Part shown: positions 22,301-34,200 of the stretch, piece after piece | How positions within the stretch are numbered: the first letter of the stretch is position 1 | Layout: each line of letters begins with the position of its first letter | Assembly (NCBI RefSeq): GCF_001522545.3 | Contig: NC_031770.1 | Span: forward strand, 14,187,115 to 14,251,114 | DNA length: 64,000 nt | Source: Parus major | Lineage: Eukaryota > Chordata > Aves > Passeriformes > Paridae | Reading direction: 5' to 3' | Notes under the pieces: model-generated | What the model saw: only the letters and a program-made list of their open reading frames with translations | Databases searched by the model: none | Told to the model about the DNA's origin: nothing | Program-made: the position numbers and the translations under genes

Positions 22301-24750
22301 AGACTGAACCGTGGAGAACAGTGACTGTGCTTGAAGAAGCCTTCTGCTGCTTTAGACTGTGCCACCTTCGTTTCCCAAAGCTGCAGGAAGATTATTATTA
22401 AGGTCAACAAATATCAGCTTTTAAAACAAACTGCATCAAAAAAGATAACCAGGTAGTCCCAGCTTTTCCAAAAGTAAATTGACTGATTCAATCCAACAAA
22501 CAGGGTAGCAATAACTAACCAATTTACACTCCCAGCAGCCCCCACATCACTCATAGGATATTTGTAACTCTAAGTTAGGGCAAAAGTTTGCATGTTTTGG
22601 AAGGCAAAGAAATGCACAGGTCCATCATCTCAAAAGAAAAACACAAACACAACTGCTATTAATGCAAGGTAACCCCACAAACCTGCTTCAAGTCTTTCAG
22701 AACCTGCTCCTCTACACCCTCCTCTGCAAAGAGTTCCCGCACACCTTCAATCACATCTTCGATAATGGACTTGTATAGTTCAGACTACATTAGAAAAACA
22801 AAAAGTATTTTCAAGGTAAAATGAAGATAAAGTTATTTGAAAAGATAGCACAAAGTCTAATCTCACTTCATAAACTGATGTTACAAACTGAAGACCATAA
22901 ACAGATCAGTTTAATAAACTGAAAGTCAAATGCAAAGGTCTGCAAGTCCACTCATTCTTTTAAATCCAACATCCCTAAAATGTACTGGATTTGAGCCTCA
23001 AATTATTGCTTAGGCAAAAATAAAATAATAAAAAAATAATTTGGTAAATGCTTAAGAAAATTCTAGAAACATTCAAAAACCATTGCTATCCTGTATTTTC
23101 AAATAAGCTTGTCTAACCCCATTGTAATACTAGAATCATTGCTCCTAACCTAAGGGCCAACCAATAATACAAGCTATTAAAAATTAACTGTGCCAGTTCC
23201 CTCGGAAGCAGAATGTAAGGAACCCACAGAAGATTTTTCTTTTTCTTCTTTATGGAAACAGTCTGATGCTGTACAGCACCTAGCTTTGGAAATTTGAACA
23301 CTACTTTTATCAGATCATTCATTTTACATTATAACAGGACTCCAACAGAACATCTCATTACTTCTTATGCCCATGTCAGTGATTAAATCCTAATCCTCCA
23401 GTCAAACCCGGACTGACACACATGAGCTTCAAGATTCCTACACTCCAATGCAAATGTAAGATAATGAGCTTTTAGCAATTTAAAGCTTATTAATCTTGAC
23501 TATCATTACCACCAAAATGGCCTACACAAGGTGAAAAATGAAGCGGAGATATTTTAGAAAGCCTTACAAGATTCTGGATTAATAATTTATTTTTTTTTAA
23601 ATATCAAATTAATCTTTTTTTTTTTTTATCCCAAGATGTTCTAAAGTGCAGATGAAAAACAATTTCTTTTCAAAGAAAACAAGATATTAAGAAGTAACAT
23701 GTTAGAATTTATGGAAAAAAGCAATCAACTCAACTACTTTAAAACGACCATACTAATGTAATTTCTTATCAGGGGTTATCAATTTCCAAAGATTCTCCTA
23801 GCACTTTTTCAGGACACTAGGAAGATGAGGAAGGGGAAAAAAAGGATTTCCTCTTGTATCACTACACTAAAAGCTGTTGATCAGCCCATATGTCAAATGT
23901 TCTGCCTTCACTGCTAATCCAGAAGAGAATCTGAATGTAAATCTTTCAATGGGCCTATTCCTCTCCCCAGGATTGCCAAGCTACAGTGAGTACAAATATT
24001 TATTGTGCTATATAAAAACTGCACACAGCAACTGTAAAATTCAAACACCACATGCTTGCAAATTAGAGAAAAATGGTTACAGCACAGACACTTTTGTACT
24101 CCAGCTTAATCCCTTTACACTCAGGCACTCCTTCACCAGAACCAGGCCATCCATAGCGGGAACTGTCAAACTCCTGTTTTATTCCTGTGCGGTGGGGTGG
24201 CAGGAGTGGTTTATCCACAGCCCATGCCAGCAAAGCCTCCAAGGCTCCCCTGGGATTCCCGTCCTGTGAGGGAGCCCCTGGAGCCCCAGGCAGGGAGAGG
24301 CAGCAGCGGGCACGACCCGCCCCGGGCCAAAGGCCGCCGCCTCCCTCCCGGCACAGCCCAGCTGCCGCCACAGCGTCCCTCGCAGCCTGCAGCTGCCCAC
24401 TGCCAACCCCTGCTGCAATACTTTTGCACACAGGCGGTCGTTTTCAACAAAAAAATTTAAAAAAAAATAAATTAATTAATAAATAGAAAAATCTTTCGAT
24501 GTTGTTCTTGGGCTTCCCGCGCCAGCGAACGGGCGGGGCGGCTCCTGGCCGGGCCGGGCGGCGACTTCCTCATCCTCATCACTCTATGTCCCGCAAGGAG
24601 GAGAGGAGAGGAGCGGAGCGGAGCGGCGCGGCCCGGCCCGGCCCGGCCCGGCCCGACCCGACCCGACCTGACCTGACCTGACCTGACCCGACCCGACCTG
24701 ACCCGACCCGACCCAGCCCAGCCCCTCACCACGGGGCTGCCGTGAGCCAT
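13288..24750 (-). CDS. GTF2A1L: GTF2A1L (ALF), TFIIA alpha/beta-like general transcription factor
   Basis: This is the germ-cell-enriched paralogue of the TFIIA large subunit; with TFIIA gamma it stabilises TBP on promoter DNA in the nucleus. Nine coding exons join in phase to 496 aa. Residues 1-50 form the N-terminal helical TFIIA domain (SELYKSIIEDVIEGVRELF, EEQVLKDLKQLWETKV). A long variable glutamine/serine-rich spacer follows. An acidic stretch lies at about 385-430, and the C-terminal beta-barrel segment at 440-496 (DLFDTDNVIVCQYEK, NKWKFYLKDGVM, ATGDAEW). QLDGTGD at residues 360-366 matches the Taspase-1 site of TFIIA alpha/beta, predicting cleavage after D362. GTF2A1L is preferred over GTF2A1 by the spacer similarity (YPLQMPAGVMLQ, GQLYKVNVPVVV, EKQHLEN) and by position between LHCGR and STON1. 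Exon 4 is the least certain exon. Confidence 0.95.
13396..15284. other. GTF2A1L intron 8
   Basis: AT-rich intron of 1.9 kb. A 199-codon antisense open frame at 13422-14021 is discussed in the findings. No repeat family was recognised. Confidence 0.6.
15285..15374 (-). CDS. GTF2A1L: GTF2A1L exon 8
   Basis: A 90-nt phase-0 exon between catctctag and AAG|gtacag. It encodes DPLNSGDDVSEQDIADLFDT then DNVIVCQYEK, nearly identical to mammalian ALF/TFIIA (human ALF: DPLNSGDDVSEQDVPDLFDT). Confidence 0.95.
16177..16449 (-). CDS. GTF2A1L: GTF2A1L exon 7 (Taspase-1 site and acidic region)
   Basis: A 273-nt phase-0 exon. It encodes EGISQLDGTGDVSSKEQ, the Taspase-1-like cleavage motif, then ENEFIGFIDSEDL and a highly acidic D/E/S tract ending in NEDLQIDIVEE. 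The donor is GAG|gtaatt. The acceptor (ggagcag, 16450-16451) lies some distance from its pyrimidine tract, so the 5' edge is a little less certain. Confidence 0.92.
17976..18568 (-). CDS. GTF2A1L: GTF2A1L exon 6 (variable spacer)
   Basis: A 593-nt exon between tctctctgtag and AAG|gtaagg, encoding residues 144-340. It opens with GQLYKVNVPVVVSQASGDGS, as in human ALF, and contains VEKQHLENS. Otherwise it is a low-complexity, serine/glutamine/leucine-rich spacer with a five-serine run. Fast divergence is expected in this part of the family. Confidence 0.94.
19738..19831 (-). CDS. GTF2A1L: GTF2A1L exon 5
   Basis: A 94-nt exon between ttgtgttgcag and CCAG|gtaagg. It encodes GPPRVGVTFALPSCVAYPLQ then MPAGVMLQPAP. 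YPLQMPAGVMLQ matches human YPIHVPAGVTLQ. Confidence 0.9.
21686..21771 (-). CDS. GTF2A1L: GTF2A1L exon 4 (inferred)
   Basis: An 86-nt segment between tttttctttcag and AAG|gtccag. It was found because exons 3 and 5 are out of phase if joined directly; this segment enters with two bases and leaves in phase 0, restoring the frame. It encodes GSFPKSSIPVAEEYVTFTQP then LTSGPTLNK, weakly like the human LVIPAGRTLPSFTTAELGTS region. The donor is mediocre. Confidence 0.7.
22257..22380 (-). CDS. GTF2A1L: GTF2A1L exon 3
   Basis: A 124-nt exon after cttcctgcag, encoding LWETKVAQSKAAEGFFKHSH and continuing through FSLQLPHRSHSILQTSAG. Human ALF has LWETKVLQSKATEDFF and FTLQLPHSLHQTLQ. The donor is GCAG|gtcaga, leaving one base for the next codon. 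Confidence 0.92.
22683..22784 (-). CDS. GTF2A1L: GTF2A1L exon 2
   Basis: A 102-nt phase-0 exon of 34 codons, SELYKSIIEDVIEGVRELFA then EEGVEEQVLKDLKQ, nearly identical to human ALF. The acceptor is ctaatgtag and the donor CAG|gtttgt. It is the exon that would be joined to STON1 in a read-through fusion. Confidence 0.95.
22785..24729. other. GTF2A1L intron 1
   Basis: A 1.9 kb intron. Its first 0.5 kb (high coordinates) lies in the CpG island and carries the pentamer repeat; the rest is AT-rich without recognised features. Confidence 0.6.
24631..24710. repeat. Pentamer tandem repeat (GCCCG)5(ACCYG)11
   Basis: Sixteen perfect 5-bp units: five GCCCG, then eleven ACCCG or ACCTG. The variants differ only at the C of a CpG. 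It begins about 20 bp inside GTF2A1L intron 1. On the transcript strand it is G-rich, with four or more GGG runs at 2-base spacing. Confidence 0.95.
24730..24750 (-). CDS. GTF2A1L: GTF2A1L exon 1 coding part
   Basis: The ATG at 24748-24750 lies in a strong Kozak context (GCCGCTACCATGG). Seven codons, MAHGSPV, precede the donor GTG|GTGAGG, equivalent to human MACLNPV. The exon is phase 0 at its end and lies in the CpG island. Confidence 0.85.
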
Positions 24751-24905
24751 GGTAGCGGCCGCCGCCACAGCCCCGCCCGCCCTTAAGGCGCCGTTGCCGG
24801 GGGGACGCGGCCGGCCCCGCCTGGGCCCTGCCCGCCGGCCCTCAGGGCTCCGGTCCCCGGCCCGGTCGAACCCCGGCGGCTCCGGGACGCCTGCTGCTAA
24901 AGCCG

Positions 24906-27900
24906 GGCCCTAAAAGTCAGCGTGAACCGCCACTGTCCTCTCTGGACTCCAAGCTCCAGCCTGAAATATCGCCTTGTGAGCACAGGATTTATCCGGAGGG
25001 CCACAGTTGTTCCCGTGGCGTGGGAATGCGGCTAGGAAAGCTGGCTACAAAAACGTACCATTTTTGCACTAATAAACCCTGAAGTCGTGATTACCTCCTA
25101 AACGGAGATAGCTGAAGCTAAGTGTTGCAGTTAAGCAGCAGCAATCTGGTACAACTACTCAATTATTGCTTACATTTGCAGCAATCTGTTCATATGTTAA
25201 TGCAGAGATCTACTAATTTAGCAGTTACTAATCTGGAAAAATGTTCATTAATCTCGTATGTGTATGAGAATATATACTTAGGTCTTTATGCACCTTCAGT
25301 CAGTGTTGCCCTGAGGGTTCTGAGAACATAAAAATATAATCTCTTTTTCCTTTCTTTTTCCTTTGTTTTTCATTTTTTAGGTAGCTATGTCGTTACAGTG
25401 CTGTTTGGCTTGTGAAAAGGAGACTCACCCATTAAGCTTTAATTTTTAAGGCTTACACATCCTGAAAAATGAAAATATTTTAATGAAAATACTGTCAGAC
25501 CCTTAATTAAATAGCCAGACTAACACCTACAAAACAGAAGAAGCAACATCCTTAATAAGCTCTGTTTTCACAGTGAGACAAATGCAATTTGCTATTGAAG
25601 TAATTTTTCTCTGCAAGAAAATATGTTTAATGACACTGCTTAGGTCTTGAATTAAACAGCAGTTGCATATTCAGCTGTTCTGTATGCCCTCCATCATTGT
25701 GAGGAAAAGGCAAGCCATGTTGCTTTGCTTACAGAATAATTTAAATAATAAACCATATTTTTTTCTTAAAACACAGTGCTCACTTGAAACTGCCCGGGCT
25801 TGTGCATACCAAAAGTGTCCTTATTCTTTTCCTGACTGGTTTTTTCCTGTCTTGTTAGCAGAGATAGCAGGAAGGAGCTGCAGCCTTGAGGATCTCGCTG
25901 GGCCCTGAAGGTCGCAGATGGGGATCCTGCAGCTGGCTGCCACTTCCTCATCAGGCAGCCAGACCTGACATAGAGCCATCGCCCTGCCAGCACACTGTAC
26001 AGGGCTTCCAGAAAGGTGCAAGTGCAGAAAGATTCATAAATGAGCTCTTGCGTTCTACCTCCCTCTGTTTATCTAGGGGTTACAAAGTGCCTTAGAAGCA
26101 GAACAGTCTGTACACCTAACTTCAAAAAGGAGAGCTGGGGAGCTTGATACCAAAGGACTGCTCAGCTGTCTTGGTGGTCAGGTGATTTTGCCTACATCCA
26201 CGGGAAAATTTGCAGACCAAAGCAAATTATCCTTACCTGCACTTGAGGTGGATAGCATGTCTCTGTATTTGCATTCCCACAAGGCACTGTGGGCATCCCC
26301 CACCTGTTCTAAATTGTACCCTCTGTATTGTGAATAACAAAGGGCCTGTCACCAGGTCATGCCAGCTCCCTTCGTGCTGGGACAGCAGATAGACCTATTT
26401 ATAGTACACAGATATCACTGGGGATTAAGTAGAAATGGGAATGGGAATACAACTTTCCAAGCTGCACAGGAAGGTTGCAGAGGGCACTTCCTGCTAACCA
26501 ACACACTTCTGTTTTCATCTGCGGACTAGCAACATACCTTATATAATTTCTTTTAGAAATTCCTAGGGAAGGTGTCTTTTCATCCAAGCACTCTCAGCTG
26601 TATGCACAGAAAAAATTCAGTCATTTCTGAACAAGGGGGAAAATATAAAAATATCTGTGACTATCATTACTCCTACTGACTGGCTAGCTTTGATATGAGC
26701 TTAACATACTACCCATGTCCTGCCAACACTGTTGTCATTTTCATGCTTATGGAAGTTTTTAACATTTAATCCCACTTTTAAGGGAAGAAACTGAGGCACA
26801 GACCCACCCAATATCTTGCCCCAGCTCACAAATGGCAGCTGGGAACAGCATCAAGGTTTCAGGTCTTGGTTCAGCTTCCAGTCCAGCTCTCCCCATTGTA
26901 GTCTCTTTAAGAGCTCACAAGAATTTTGGAAAGGAGACCACGGAAAAGATTAGCATGCTGCTCAAACCCTCCTGATTTTTCAGGGGTTTTGTCTGCATTT
27001 GGGAAAGTGCTGCTTGAGGGCACCTCAAATATTTGTTTACTAGACAGGTTTTAATTTGTAATTATTTATACTCCTTTTGGTACATGATGTCTAGAGAAGA
27101 TTTATTTTTGGATGATAAGCCTTTATTAATCATTAAAAAAAAAAAAAAACTACCGTTTTCAAATGTCTTCCCTCCAAGAAACAGAGAGCCCTCAGCACAC
27201 TCAGATGCTTGGTCATGAATGCCCTCTCCTGTTTAAATCCAGCATTGCTGCTGGAGAAGAACACGGCCACAACTGCAGGGCTGCAAAATTATTTCTCAAG
27301 GCATATTATACAAATATCTTCTTGCCTTTTCTTTCCAAGGAAAGGTAATCATTCTTTGGAGGAACTGGTTGTAGAACCCAGGCAGTCCTCATGGAGATAA
27401 CATGACACGAGCAGAGGTGTAATTTCATTTTAAAGATATCCTCTAACGTGTTCCCTTTGTTTTCAGCTGTTGACTCATAGATATATGGCACTCCAGTCTC
27501 ATAATCAATTTTTTTAACAGCGTGATTTTGTTACAAGCTCCATCATTTCCCTCAGAGTTCTGAGACAGATAATACTGGGACCTGTGATTTGTTCCTTTTT
27601 CATTTATCATGTATGAGTCTTGTTTTCTTGTTTCTCCAAGAGCCTCTTTTTTTTTTTTTTTTGCGTGATTTAAGCCACTTTATCAGAACTATAGAAGGAG
27701 CTCTCCCTTAATTCAATTTAATGACAAATTTTCAGGACATTGGGTGGTTTATGAAGGGCTCTGACCTGTACAAACTGCTATATAAAAATGGCAGTCTGAT
27801 GGATTGAATATACTGAATAGTACAGTATATTTCAGCTCCTTGATAAGCCCAAAGACTTGTGTAGTATCAGTAAGCCTAATTAAGGATGAAGTAAGCCTTG

Positions 27901-30779
27901 CCTCTCCTAAATACTCAACCTGACACATGTGCCTTATGTGGACAGAAAGACTCAAAGGGAACAGCAGCCGCCTGGGCTGTGGATGGGCCATTTCACTCTG
28001 CTTGTTCTTGTGCCCTTCTATCACACTCCTGATGTTGTCAGGCTCAGTGCTCAGTCCCTGTTCTCTCACTTCCTTTGCTGTCTGCCTTCTTTCCCTGGGT
28101 ATGATGTACCCTTTTTTCCCAGAGAGACCCCAACCTCCTGATGTGCATCCAAAGAAAAGCTACAGTTCTTTTGCCCATTGTCTTTGCCTCCATGGCTCTT
28201 TAAGTCCCTTCCCTGCCATCTGGTTTTGTCCTTCTTCATCAGTGGATGAAATCTCACCTCTTCCTCACCTGTCTGTAATTGCCACTCATCTGTTCCTGGC
28301 TCCAGTGGGGAGGGATTAGCTACCGGGGGGTGCAGAACCACACAGAGGCATGGTGCAGTGTGAGAATGAATGCCAGGAATCATTTCTCCTTATTTGAATT
28401 AGCTGCTGGAAGTTCATTGTTGAGCAGATGATGGCAGAAGTCTGGCAGCTTTAGTATGATGTTAAATAAGAGCAGAGCAGCATGTTTTGGTCAAGGCCAG
28501 TTTGCTCTGCGTAACTTTGAATTTGGCAATTTCAAGAGGAATAAAGCTGAGTGACTGCATCAGGCCTTTGCACCAGCAGTGGAATTTGCAGCACCAAGCA
28601 ACTACTAAAATCACCCAGCAAGTGACTTTGAGAGACAGGCTGAAGCACAGCTAAGCAGTCAGGCTGTCCTTCTTACTGCCTCATTAATACCAATTTAACT
28701 CTGCTAAAGAATATCTCAGATGTATGGAGAGTAACCTTCATTGCCATATTGGCTGTGAGAAGCATTTCTACAAGGACCCCATTTTCTGCTAAACGTCATA
28801 TTCCTGAGCTTCCTTTTCTGAGAAAATAAGAAGGGGCTCCTGTTGTCCTAATACACAACCGTACACACCTTTTCATTTTTCTTTGTTCTTTTCTTTTTTA
28901 CCCCCAGCTCCACTTTTGTGCAGACCTACCCTGAGCAGATTTTCTGCCCTCTCATTTTGACATTCTAATCTCATAATTAGCACCAAAGATATTCAGTAAT
29001 AGATTTACATGGAGGGGGCTAAAACAGCCTTTTCCCTTTTCTCTTGAGGCAGCGGTTGGCTCCCTTCACTTCAGATGAAGTCTCGTCTAAATCCCGGTGT
29101 CATTACTTATATTTAGACAGGAACATGTGCTCCATGCTACAGATGACAGATGGAAGTCCCTTCCTAGATGGCAGTCCAAGAAGGTTACAGTGGTAATCCA
29201 CCTCTGGATATCACCGGGGTAATGCCTAAATTCTTGCTCCCTGTTTCACTGTTGGGTTTTGTTTGATGTTTTCATTGCATCCCTTACAGCATTGACCTTG
29301 TCATTTCCATGGCACAAGCAAGATTGCTGAGGACAGGTCACCATTGCTGAGAGCGGTGCAGATGTGAAGCAGGGATGCTCCAGGCCCAGCAAGTTCTGCT
29401 TGGTGCACAATGGCGGGATACACAGTATGAAAGCAGTGCTCCCTGCCTGGCCTGGCACTGCCCTGCTCGGCTGGGCAGCTTTCACTGTGCCCCCCCATCA
29501 GCCTCACAACCTCCTGCTGTGCCTGCAGTGGCTCTGCCCATGCTTCCCCTTCTCCTTTTCCAGCTGCTTCAGCTCCTCCTCCCCACCCCAGGAGACCATC
29601 CACTCACTTTCCCCACCCAGCCACCCGCAGCTATTCCCAACTTTGTTCTCAGCACCTTCCCTTGAAGGCACTTCTCTGCATGGATTCCCTCGCACTTTTC
29701 TGTTTCAGTCCCTTCCCTCAGTAAACTCTTCAACTTGACTTGGAGAGGCATCAGTTCTCCTTAGAGACAGCTCCGTGCAAACACGCTCCACTTGCTGCCC
29801 TCCTCTGCCAGCTCCTGGCTCACTCCCTGCTTCCTCTCTCTTATCCCCATTGCTGGTTTCTCTGCACACATCACTTCTACTCCCAGCACATCCCTATTTC
29901 TGACTGTTTCCCCTTGGACTTTTATTGCGGGGAATGGAAGTGAAAGTTATTCTCAATTAAACCAAAAAGGCCATCACAATGCAAAGTAATACTAGATTGT
30001 ACACACCCACTACCAGAAATACCTAATCACACTGGGATTTTGGGTGGCAAAGCAGAATTTTGAGACAATGCTTTTATTTTATTTTTATTAGTGAGGCTTC
30101 AGCAGGGAGCATGAGCACTGCTTACAACATGTTATGCTTGTTATTACAAAAAATTACAGGTTGTTTTTGCTAAGGAAAGAACAGTGCTACAAAATAGCAA
30201 ATATAAGGCATTGCAAATGCTAGGAAGCTGTCCCAAAATAAATGTTTTCACGTTTTTATTTATATTCTAGCAATTTGCCATCTCATTTTTTCATGTCCCT
30301 GAATCATTGTTGTTCACTGATACTTTTAAACATTGCACAGCGTTTAAGCTGTGTAAGGGAACTATACTTTTGCTAGATACCTGCTTTCCATTTGCAGGTG
30401 CTCACTGAAGGATAGCACACCACTGAAGTGAAAATGGATGTAACTCTATTTCCCGGTGTTTCCCAGAATAGCTGATTGCTTTGCTACAGACACCATGGCA
30501 TAGGACAAGTGGCACAGTTACTTTATTCTTTAAGCCCATTCTTTGAATGCTGCCTCATAAACCTCTTGCCTCATTCCCATATTTCCCCACAGAGGTCTCG
30601 CTGTTGCCCTAGTAACAGAACAGGCTTTGAAATTTGTGGAAGTCTTAAACAGTTGTCGCTACATTATATTCAAATATCCCAGAGAGACCAGAGGGAGCAC
30701 TCAGTAGGAAAAACCACAGCATTCTTTGGGTTAGTGCGGCTATGAAATAAGGCAGAAAAGGGTCTGCCATAAATCATTG
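24906..30779. other. Spacer upstream of GTF2A1L
   Basis: About 5.9 kb with no supported gene. It includes A/T runs at 27135-27150 and 27648-27662 and a C-rich, pyrimidine-rich stretch at about 29490-29900. Open frames at 27927-28319 and 29364-29738 look like composition artefacts. Confidence 0.55.
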
Positions 30780-31266
30780 TGAGAACCCCCCAGAGTGCTG
30801 CATCCAGCTCTGGAGCCCCCAAGATGAGACAGACATGGATCTGCTGGAGTGAGTTCAGAGTGTGGCCACAGAGATGCTCAGAGGGCTGGAGCACCTCTCC
30901 TGTGAAGACAGCCAAACCGAGCTGGGGCTGTTCTGCTTGGAGAAGAGAAAGGCTCCAGGGAGACCTTACAGCACCTTCCAGTGCCTAAAAGGGGCTACAA
31001 AAAGCGGTTACAATTAGTGATAGGACAAGGAAGAATGGTTTTGAATTGAAAGAGTGCAGGTTTGGATTAGAAATTATTTACTTTGAGGATGGTGAAGCAC
31101 TGGCACAGGTTGCCCAGAGAAGCTGTGGATGCCCCACTCCTGGAAGTGTTCACAGTTGGCTGGGACTTTGCACAACCTGGCCAAGGGAAAATTGTCCCTG
31201 CACATGGCAGGGGGATTGAAACTAGATAATCTTCAAGGTCCCTTCCACCCCAAACCATTCTATGAT
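30780..31266 (+). mobile_element. CR1 LINE 3' fragment
   Basis: The sequence has CR1 3'-end blocks: agagtgctgcatccagctctg, an eroded gagctggggctgttctgc, caggttgcccagagaagctg, and a terminal caaggtcccttccaccccaaa followed by ccattctatgat. It is more diverged than the 4.2 kb copy and has internal losses around 31000-31080. A 5'-truncated, inactive copy. Confidence 0.87.
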
Positions 31267-34200
31267 AAAAGTGATATAGTGCATCACTGAGCTTTCTGCA
31301 ACCAGCTTTATCTGAGCGATATTCCCCACTCACAGACTAGAAATGTTCTTTCTAATGAGCTGCAATACCTGATGATCAAGATCAACCAGTTAATTATAAT
31401 AAATTCAAAACTAGCTTGATAAATTTCTAGTGAGGGGACAAGAAACTGCTAGTTTGAAATACAACTTTATTTTTTTAATCAATATGCAATCTACAAAATG
31501 TTATTACAAGATTATCAGCATGATCTCTTTGCACTTATACTGACAAAAGACCCAAATAAAATTATAGTTTCCATTAGGAGTAACAGCACTGCTTCAGAGT
31601 TATCAAAATTATTGCTAAGAACTACTAACTGCAGCAGTTAGTTACTGTGTTAAGTAACAAAAAGACAAATAAATGCAAAATAGAAATATGGACACCAGTA
31701 CCGCAGCAAAGAAGTCTGCCAGGTAAAATAAACACAACCAAAAGTAACATGTGAAAACATGTGTTCAGATGTAAAATACTTTTGGACAATTAATACAGAA
31801 TCTGGAAGAAAACAAAGCAAGGAGCATAAGGATGACAGTGGCTTGGTATCAAGTTCAATGGAGTGCATCATCATCGTCATTTCTTGAGAGTTTCTGCCTA
31901 GGAGCGACAGAACCATTGCTCCCAGTCACTGCAAAGCTTCAGCTGTGGCATCCAGTAACACCTCTTTTCCTACCCTTTGTGCTTTCTTCTGGTTGGAATA
32001 AGCAGGCATTGCAGGTTTCTTACTGACATAAAAAATCATCTACAGACCATTACCACTACTCTTTTCTTCTTCTTTTTTGCCTCTCTTTTATTCTTAGTGA
32101 CTTTGATGCAGATCCCATTTTGTCAGTTAAAAGACTTCCACTGACTTCAATGGGTGTTTGAATCCAAAATTACATCAACTACCATTTACTTGTAGTAATA
32201 CAATTAATATGGGAAAGATGAATGCAAAGATAAAGTTGGTCGGTTTTAGAAAATACACTTTGTAAGTAAGGCAAACACACTACAAAAATAGTTGTTCTCA
32301 TTGATTTCTGTTTTAAATATAAAATCTCCCAAACCCTGCTGGTCCTTTGTGAAGGAAACAGAGATAACACCTAAACACTGCCCTGAAGTAAATGTTAATG
32401 AAATGTCAGTTTCTTTAGTGACCCAGACACTTGGAAGCATTTCAGTGACTGCAGGCGCTCACTGAGGGAAGCGGAGACCAGACACGTGTGAAACCTGGTT
32501 CCTCACACCATGCCAAAACCTCATGGGTTATCTAAAGCTCCAGTCCTGCTAGCTGGACACTGCTTATGCATCACAGCAGCTTATAGCAAATGTTCTTCAT
32601 CTCCATTCCCCTTCCCAAAATTACAATTAGACTACTTGTAGCCCAGATTTCTAAAGAATTCAGAGCCCATATTTTTACTCAGTATCAGCTGCTGTAATAT
32701 TCATGGAAAATGCTAGCAATGAGTCTTAGAGTTAATAATATTTGTTCAGTAAGATATGCTCAAAACAGCACAGAAGAAAGGAGAAGCCTGGTTATTTCTG
32801 GCTTGGCATGTTGCAATATAGGAAGCTCGAATTTGATGGCGGGGAAAAAAGTCAGACAACCCAAATTTTTTTTCATTAAACTGCAGCCTATTTTTAAATA
32901 TTCTGACATCACGGCATACAAATATCAGTGTGAGACTGAACAGAGCAATTATTCAACCTTAGGCTGCACTAATTGTCAAGTTGAAACCGAAATTCATGTA
33001 TTAAACAGAATAACTTTCTTTCAGTGTAGCAGTATATCTGTGGAATTAATTTCCCATTACCTTGATTCAATTCTGATTAAAGTTAATCATGAGTCTTGCA
33101 AGCCTCAGATGAAAATCCAGGGGTTTGCAACATATATAAAGCTGTATCTTTACCCTTTTATGTTATTGAGTTCAGTAAGTCTGAATGATCATTTGCACCA
33201 TAACACCTTAATACAGCTCTCTAGCAGGAATGGTGACTTGTAAGGTAGTCATTCCTTATTTAAGCTACTCACTGCAAAACAGTAGCTTGTATCTTGAAGG
33301 GCCAACGCTACACAGGCTCCTTGAACATACCCTGAGACACAGCAGAAACCTGAGAGCAGAAAAGCATCCATAGCTTCTGCAGGACTGTAACACCACCAGG
33401 TACCCAATGCCCAGGAGGTGAGTGCTGTGCATGGAGATCCTAAGATGAAACAGAGGTGGAATGGAGATATTCAGGTTCCTCTTTCTTAAAAATAGAAAAA
33501 GAGGGGCCAGCTGGACAACACAGACTTCAATCACTGTTAGTAGGTTTACTGAATTAGCTGTTCACTGCCCATCAGAACAAGCCAGCTTCAGACAAAGATA
33601 ACTGCAGGTAATTGCAATGCATATTTTGCTTCCTCTACCTCACTGAGCAAAGAGGTTAATAAATATTTTAGCTGTAGTACAACCATGTGAGACTTCAGCA
33701 AACTGCAGAGCTTACCAAGTTGCCATGTATAAACACTTTGCCCAGGTGGCAACACTGTGCCACTTAGTTCAGCTGAGCAGAATATAAACCAAAATGAAAT
33801 ATTAATGAAACACACCAAATATGACTTGAAGGTGCTAATGGCTTCTCAAGTCAAAACACAGATGGAAGATGCAACAGCTGAGACATATTTGGATCACTAC
33901 TATAGTCCAATGCTTTCTTAGATTTAGAACAATATAATCTGCTAATAAAAAGGGATATATAGAGAAGCCCAAATACCATAATAGTCTACTTGGGGCTTTG
34001 GCAATGCAATACCCATAAAAAACCTGCCTTCAGGACTTACTATGGAATCTATTACCCATTTCATTCTCAGCTTCTGGATGGGGGGGAAAAGTTTATTGTG
34101 ATGAACTAGGTTCATATTATGGTCTTCTGTTTCCTCAGACTAGTAATTTTCTTGGTGTATATCCCACATATTTCTACTGCTGGGGAACACCATTTATCTG

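Larger units (their letters stand above)
15375..22682. other. GTF2A1L introns 2-7
   Basis: Between the listed exons the sequence is AT-rich with short A/T runs (for example 21426-21440 and 23619-23630 nearby). No embedded gene, RNA or full transposon was seen. Confidence 0.55.
24240..24905 (-). promoter_or_regulatory. GTF2A1L: CpG island promoter of GTF2A1L
   Basis: A sharp GC- and CpG-rich block, in otherwise AT-rich DNA, covers exon 1 and the start of intron 1. Just upstream of the ATG the - strand shows GGGCGGGCGGGG (24771-24782), a double GC box of the Sp1 type. There is no TATA box at a usual distance. A GTTGCC RFX-like half-site is at 24793-24798. The promoter role is inferred from position; mammalian ALF is known to have a CpG-rich promoter silenced by methylation outside germ cells. 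Confidence 0.75.

Noticed and set aside
24472..24768. 98-codon minus-strand frame with repeated arginine/glycine/serine units
   Set aside because: It is GTF2A1L exon 1 read through into the pentamer repeat of intron 1; the donor at 24729 and exon 2 phase explain the gene.
24793..24798. RFX half-site at the GTF2A1L promoter
   Set aside because: A single 6-bp match in a CpG island is too weak to list as a regulatory site of its own.
30670..31333. Small open frames near 31 kb
   Set aside because: They lie in or at the edge of the second CR1 fragment.
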